Part shown: positions 13,038-13,950 of the stretch, piece after piece
Layout: every line of letters begins with the position of its first letter
Position numbering within the stretch: position 1 is the first letter of the stretch
Origin: an uncultured Dialister sp.
GTDB lineage: Bacteria; Bacillota; Negativicutes; Veillonellales; Dialisteraceae
DNA length: 13,950 nucleotides
Assembly (NCBI GenBank): GCA_900543455.1
Contig: UQRR01000057.1
Location: 1-13,950, forward strand
Direction: 5' to 3'
Program-made: the position numbers and the translations under genes
The notes under the pieces: generated by a model
Told to the model about the DNA's origin: nothing
What the model saw: the letters and a program-made list of their open reading frames with translations, nothing else
Databases searched by the model: none

Positions 13038-13065
13038 GCGGCGCATAAAAAAATAGAAGCGCCGC
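13038..13065. repeat. GCGGCGC hairpin module, copy 3
   Basis: Arms GCGGCGC (13038-13044) and GCGCCGC (13059-13065) enclose a 14-nt A-rich loop. The following CGGAGTATA and GGCGATGCCCGAAAG segments match copy 2 and the inverted core of the 48-bp repeat. Confidence 0.82.
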
Positions 13066-13102
13066 GGAGTATAGATGGTGGCGATGCCCGAAAGTGGCAT
13101 TT

Positions 13103-13248
13103 TAGTCACTAGTCACAAGTCACTCGAGGCTCCTAATCCCTAGCCACTAATCCCTAGCCACCAGTCACCAGTCACCAGTCACTAGTCACTTGAGACTCCT
13201 AATCCCTAGCTACTAATCCCTAGCCACCAGTCACTAGTCACCAGTCAC
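13103..13248. repeat. Long heptad array containing the plsC stop codon
   Basis: About 20 units of seven bases. Two super-blocks start at 13133 and 13199, each opening CTAATCC, CTAGCCA or CTAGCTA, CTAATCC, CTAGCCA, CCAGTCA, and separated by a CTTGAGACTC interruption. The plsC stop codon TGA (13247-13245 on the minus strand) is the end of the final CCAGTCA unit. The block duplication suggests growth by slippage or unequal recombination. Confidence 0.9.
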
Positions 13249-13838
13249 TTTTTATAATCATCCATCAGTTTTTGAATTTCTGCCTTCACGATGTCATTGA
13301 GCTCAGCCACTTTCTCATCGGTCGGACGCTGCTTTTTGACTTCGATCGGCTTGCCGATGAGGACGGCAAGGGGACCATTTTTATGAGGCAGGTCCATCGT
13401 ACCGAGGACGGCGACAGGGATGACCGGAGTACCGGTCATGAGGGCGAGGGATGCCATGCCCGTGTGGAAACGACCGAGCCCCTCTCTCTTGATGCGGGTG
13501 CCTTCCGGGAAAATGCCGAGAGGATTGCCCTCCTTGATTTCCTTGATGGCCTGACGCACAGCCGCGCGATCGACGGTGCCGCGCTTCACCGGGAACGTAC
13601 CGAACTGACGGATCAGCCAGCCGAAGAATGGATTTTTGAAAAGTTCTTCCTTCGCCATGTAGTGGATAATGCGGGTATTAAAAGCCACGCCGACGACAGG
13701 AGGATCCCAGTAGCTCTTATGGTTCGGCGCAACGATGATGGCCCCGGTCTGAGGCACATTCTCCCGCCCTTCGACCTTGAGACCGAAGATGACGAAGAAG
13801 AAGAAATTTAAAATGGCTCTGACAATAGCATAGCCCAT
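13245..13838 (-). CDS. plsC: 1-acyl-sn-glycerol-3-phosphate acyltransferase
   Basis: A 197-residue membrane-associated enzyme that acylates lysophosphatidic acid to phosphatidic acid, the step after PlsY. The HX4D catalytic motif is His40-Asp45 in NHKSYWDPP, and the phosphate-binding motif FPEGTR is at 110-115. A hydrophobic N-terminal segment (residues 7-20, NFFFFVIFGL) likely anchors it. PVIPVAVLGT near the end is the fourth family motif. I chose the ATG at 13838 because GAGGTG lies 6 nt upstream; a GTG at 13847 would use that site's own bases. The length is at the short end of the family. The stop codon lies in the last unit of the long heptad array. A MITE copy begins 34 nt upstream of the start. 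Confidence 0.95.
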   Translation of the reverse strand: MGYAIVRAILNFFFFVIFGLKVEGRENVPQTGAIIVAPNHKSYWDPPVVGVAFNTRIIHYMAKEELFKNPFFGWLIRQFGTFPVKRGTVDRAAVRQAIKEIKEGNPLGIFPEGTRIKREGLGRFHTGMASLALMTGTPVIPVAVLGTMDLPHKNGPLAVLIGKPIEVKKQRPTDEKVAELNDIVKAEIQKLMDDYKK

Positions 13839-13872
13839 AGGATTCACCTCGTTTGAAAATGGTGGTTGGCTG

Positions 13873-13950
13873 TTAGGGAAACACTGATTAAATCGTTGTC
13901 AGATTTCATTCTTGGATTTTTATACAGAGCAAGGAATCATCTGACGCGAA
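13873..13950. mobile_element. MITE-like element, second copy (cut by window end)
   Basis: TTAGGGAAACACTGATT followed by AATCGTTGTCAGATTTCATTC and TGGATTTTTATACAGAGC closely matches the reverse complement of the right arm of the element at 10567-10733. Only one terminus is inside the window; the other end lies beyond 13950. Like the first copy it sits about 35 nt upstream of a start codon. Confidence 0.75.

Noticed and set aside
13031..13046. GGGTGGTGCGGCGC resembles the T-box core (GGGTGGNACCGCG)
   Set aside because: It lacks the ACCGCG part, lies on the strand with no downstream gene, and is part of a repeated hairpin module found three times in gaps between minus-strand genes.
13103..13248. 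Repeat array considered as a CRISPR
   Set aside because: Units are 7 bases, contiguous and degenerate, with no spacers, and there are no cas genes nearby.

Overview
The window is a housekeeping stretch in which every recognisable gene lies on the minus strand. Reading downstream (high to low coordinates) the order is plsC, ispH-rpsA fusion, der, plsY, gpsA, mtaB, a HIT-family gene, rpsU, yqeY, and two tandem glutamine synthetase genes. The IspH-S1 fusion, the plsC / ispH-rpsA / der-plsY-gpsA order, the rpsU-yqeY pair and the AGGAGG-type ribosome sites point to a Firmicutes-lineage bacterium, most likely a Negativicute (a Dialister- or Megasphaera-like organism). That placement is inference from gene content, not a database match.

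Layout. Glutamine synthetase 1 (88-1986) ends in a strong bidirectional hairpin terminator. Its 363-nt leader holds a 16-bp terminator hairpin and then a possible folded RNA. Glutamine synthetase 2 (2350-4245) has a clear promoter, followed by another terminator-like hairpin inside its own leader. rpsU and yqeY form a short operon with a near-consensus promoter. The HIT gene and mtaB follow as single genes; mtaB has an extended -10 so close to its ATG that its mRNA may be leaderless. gpsA, plsY and der are a tightly coupled operon driven by a promoter at 10820-10848. A 167-bp MITE-like element sits inside that operon's leader. ispH-rpsA has its own terminator, and plsC is next. A second MITE copy starts just upstream of plsC and runs off the window end.

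Functionally the window combines phospholipid synthesis (GpsA makes glycerol-3-phosphate, PlsY acylates it, PlsC acylates it again), translation and ribosome assembly (S21, S1, Der, MtaB, YqeY), isoprenoid precursor synthesis (IspH) and ammonium assimilation (two GS paralogues).

The most unusual material is intergenic. Several gaps hold degenerate arrays with a strict 7-base period. At four genes (HIT, mtaB, gpsA, plsC) the array runs into the gene so that its last unit supplies the stop codon. Nearly every unit carries a stop triplet, and because 7 is not a multiple of 3 the arrays place stops in all frames. The same gaps share further modules in a conserved order: a GGGCATCGCC segment, a GCGGCGC hairpin and GGTTCA repeats. 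I see no phage genes, CRISPR array, tRNA or rRNA.
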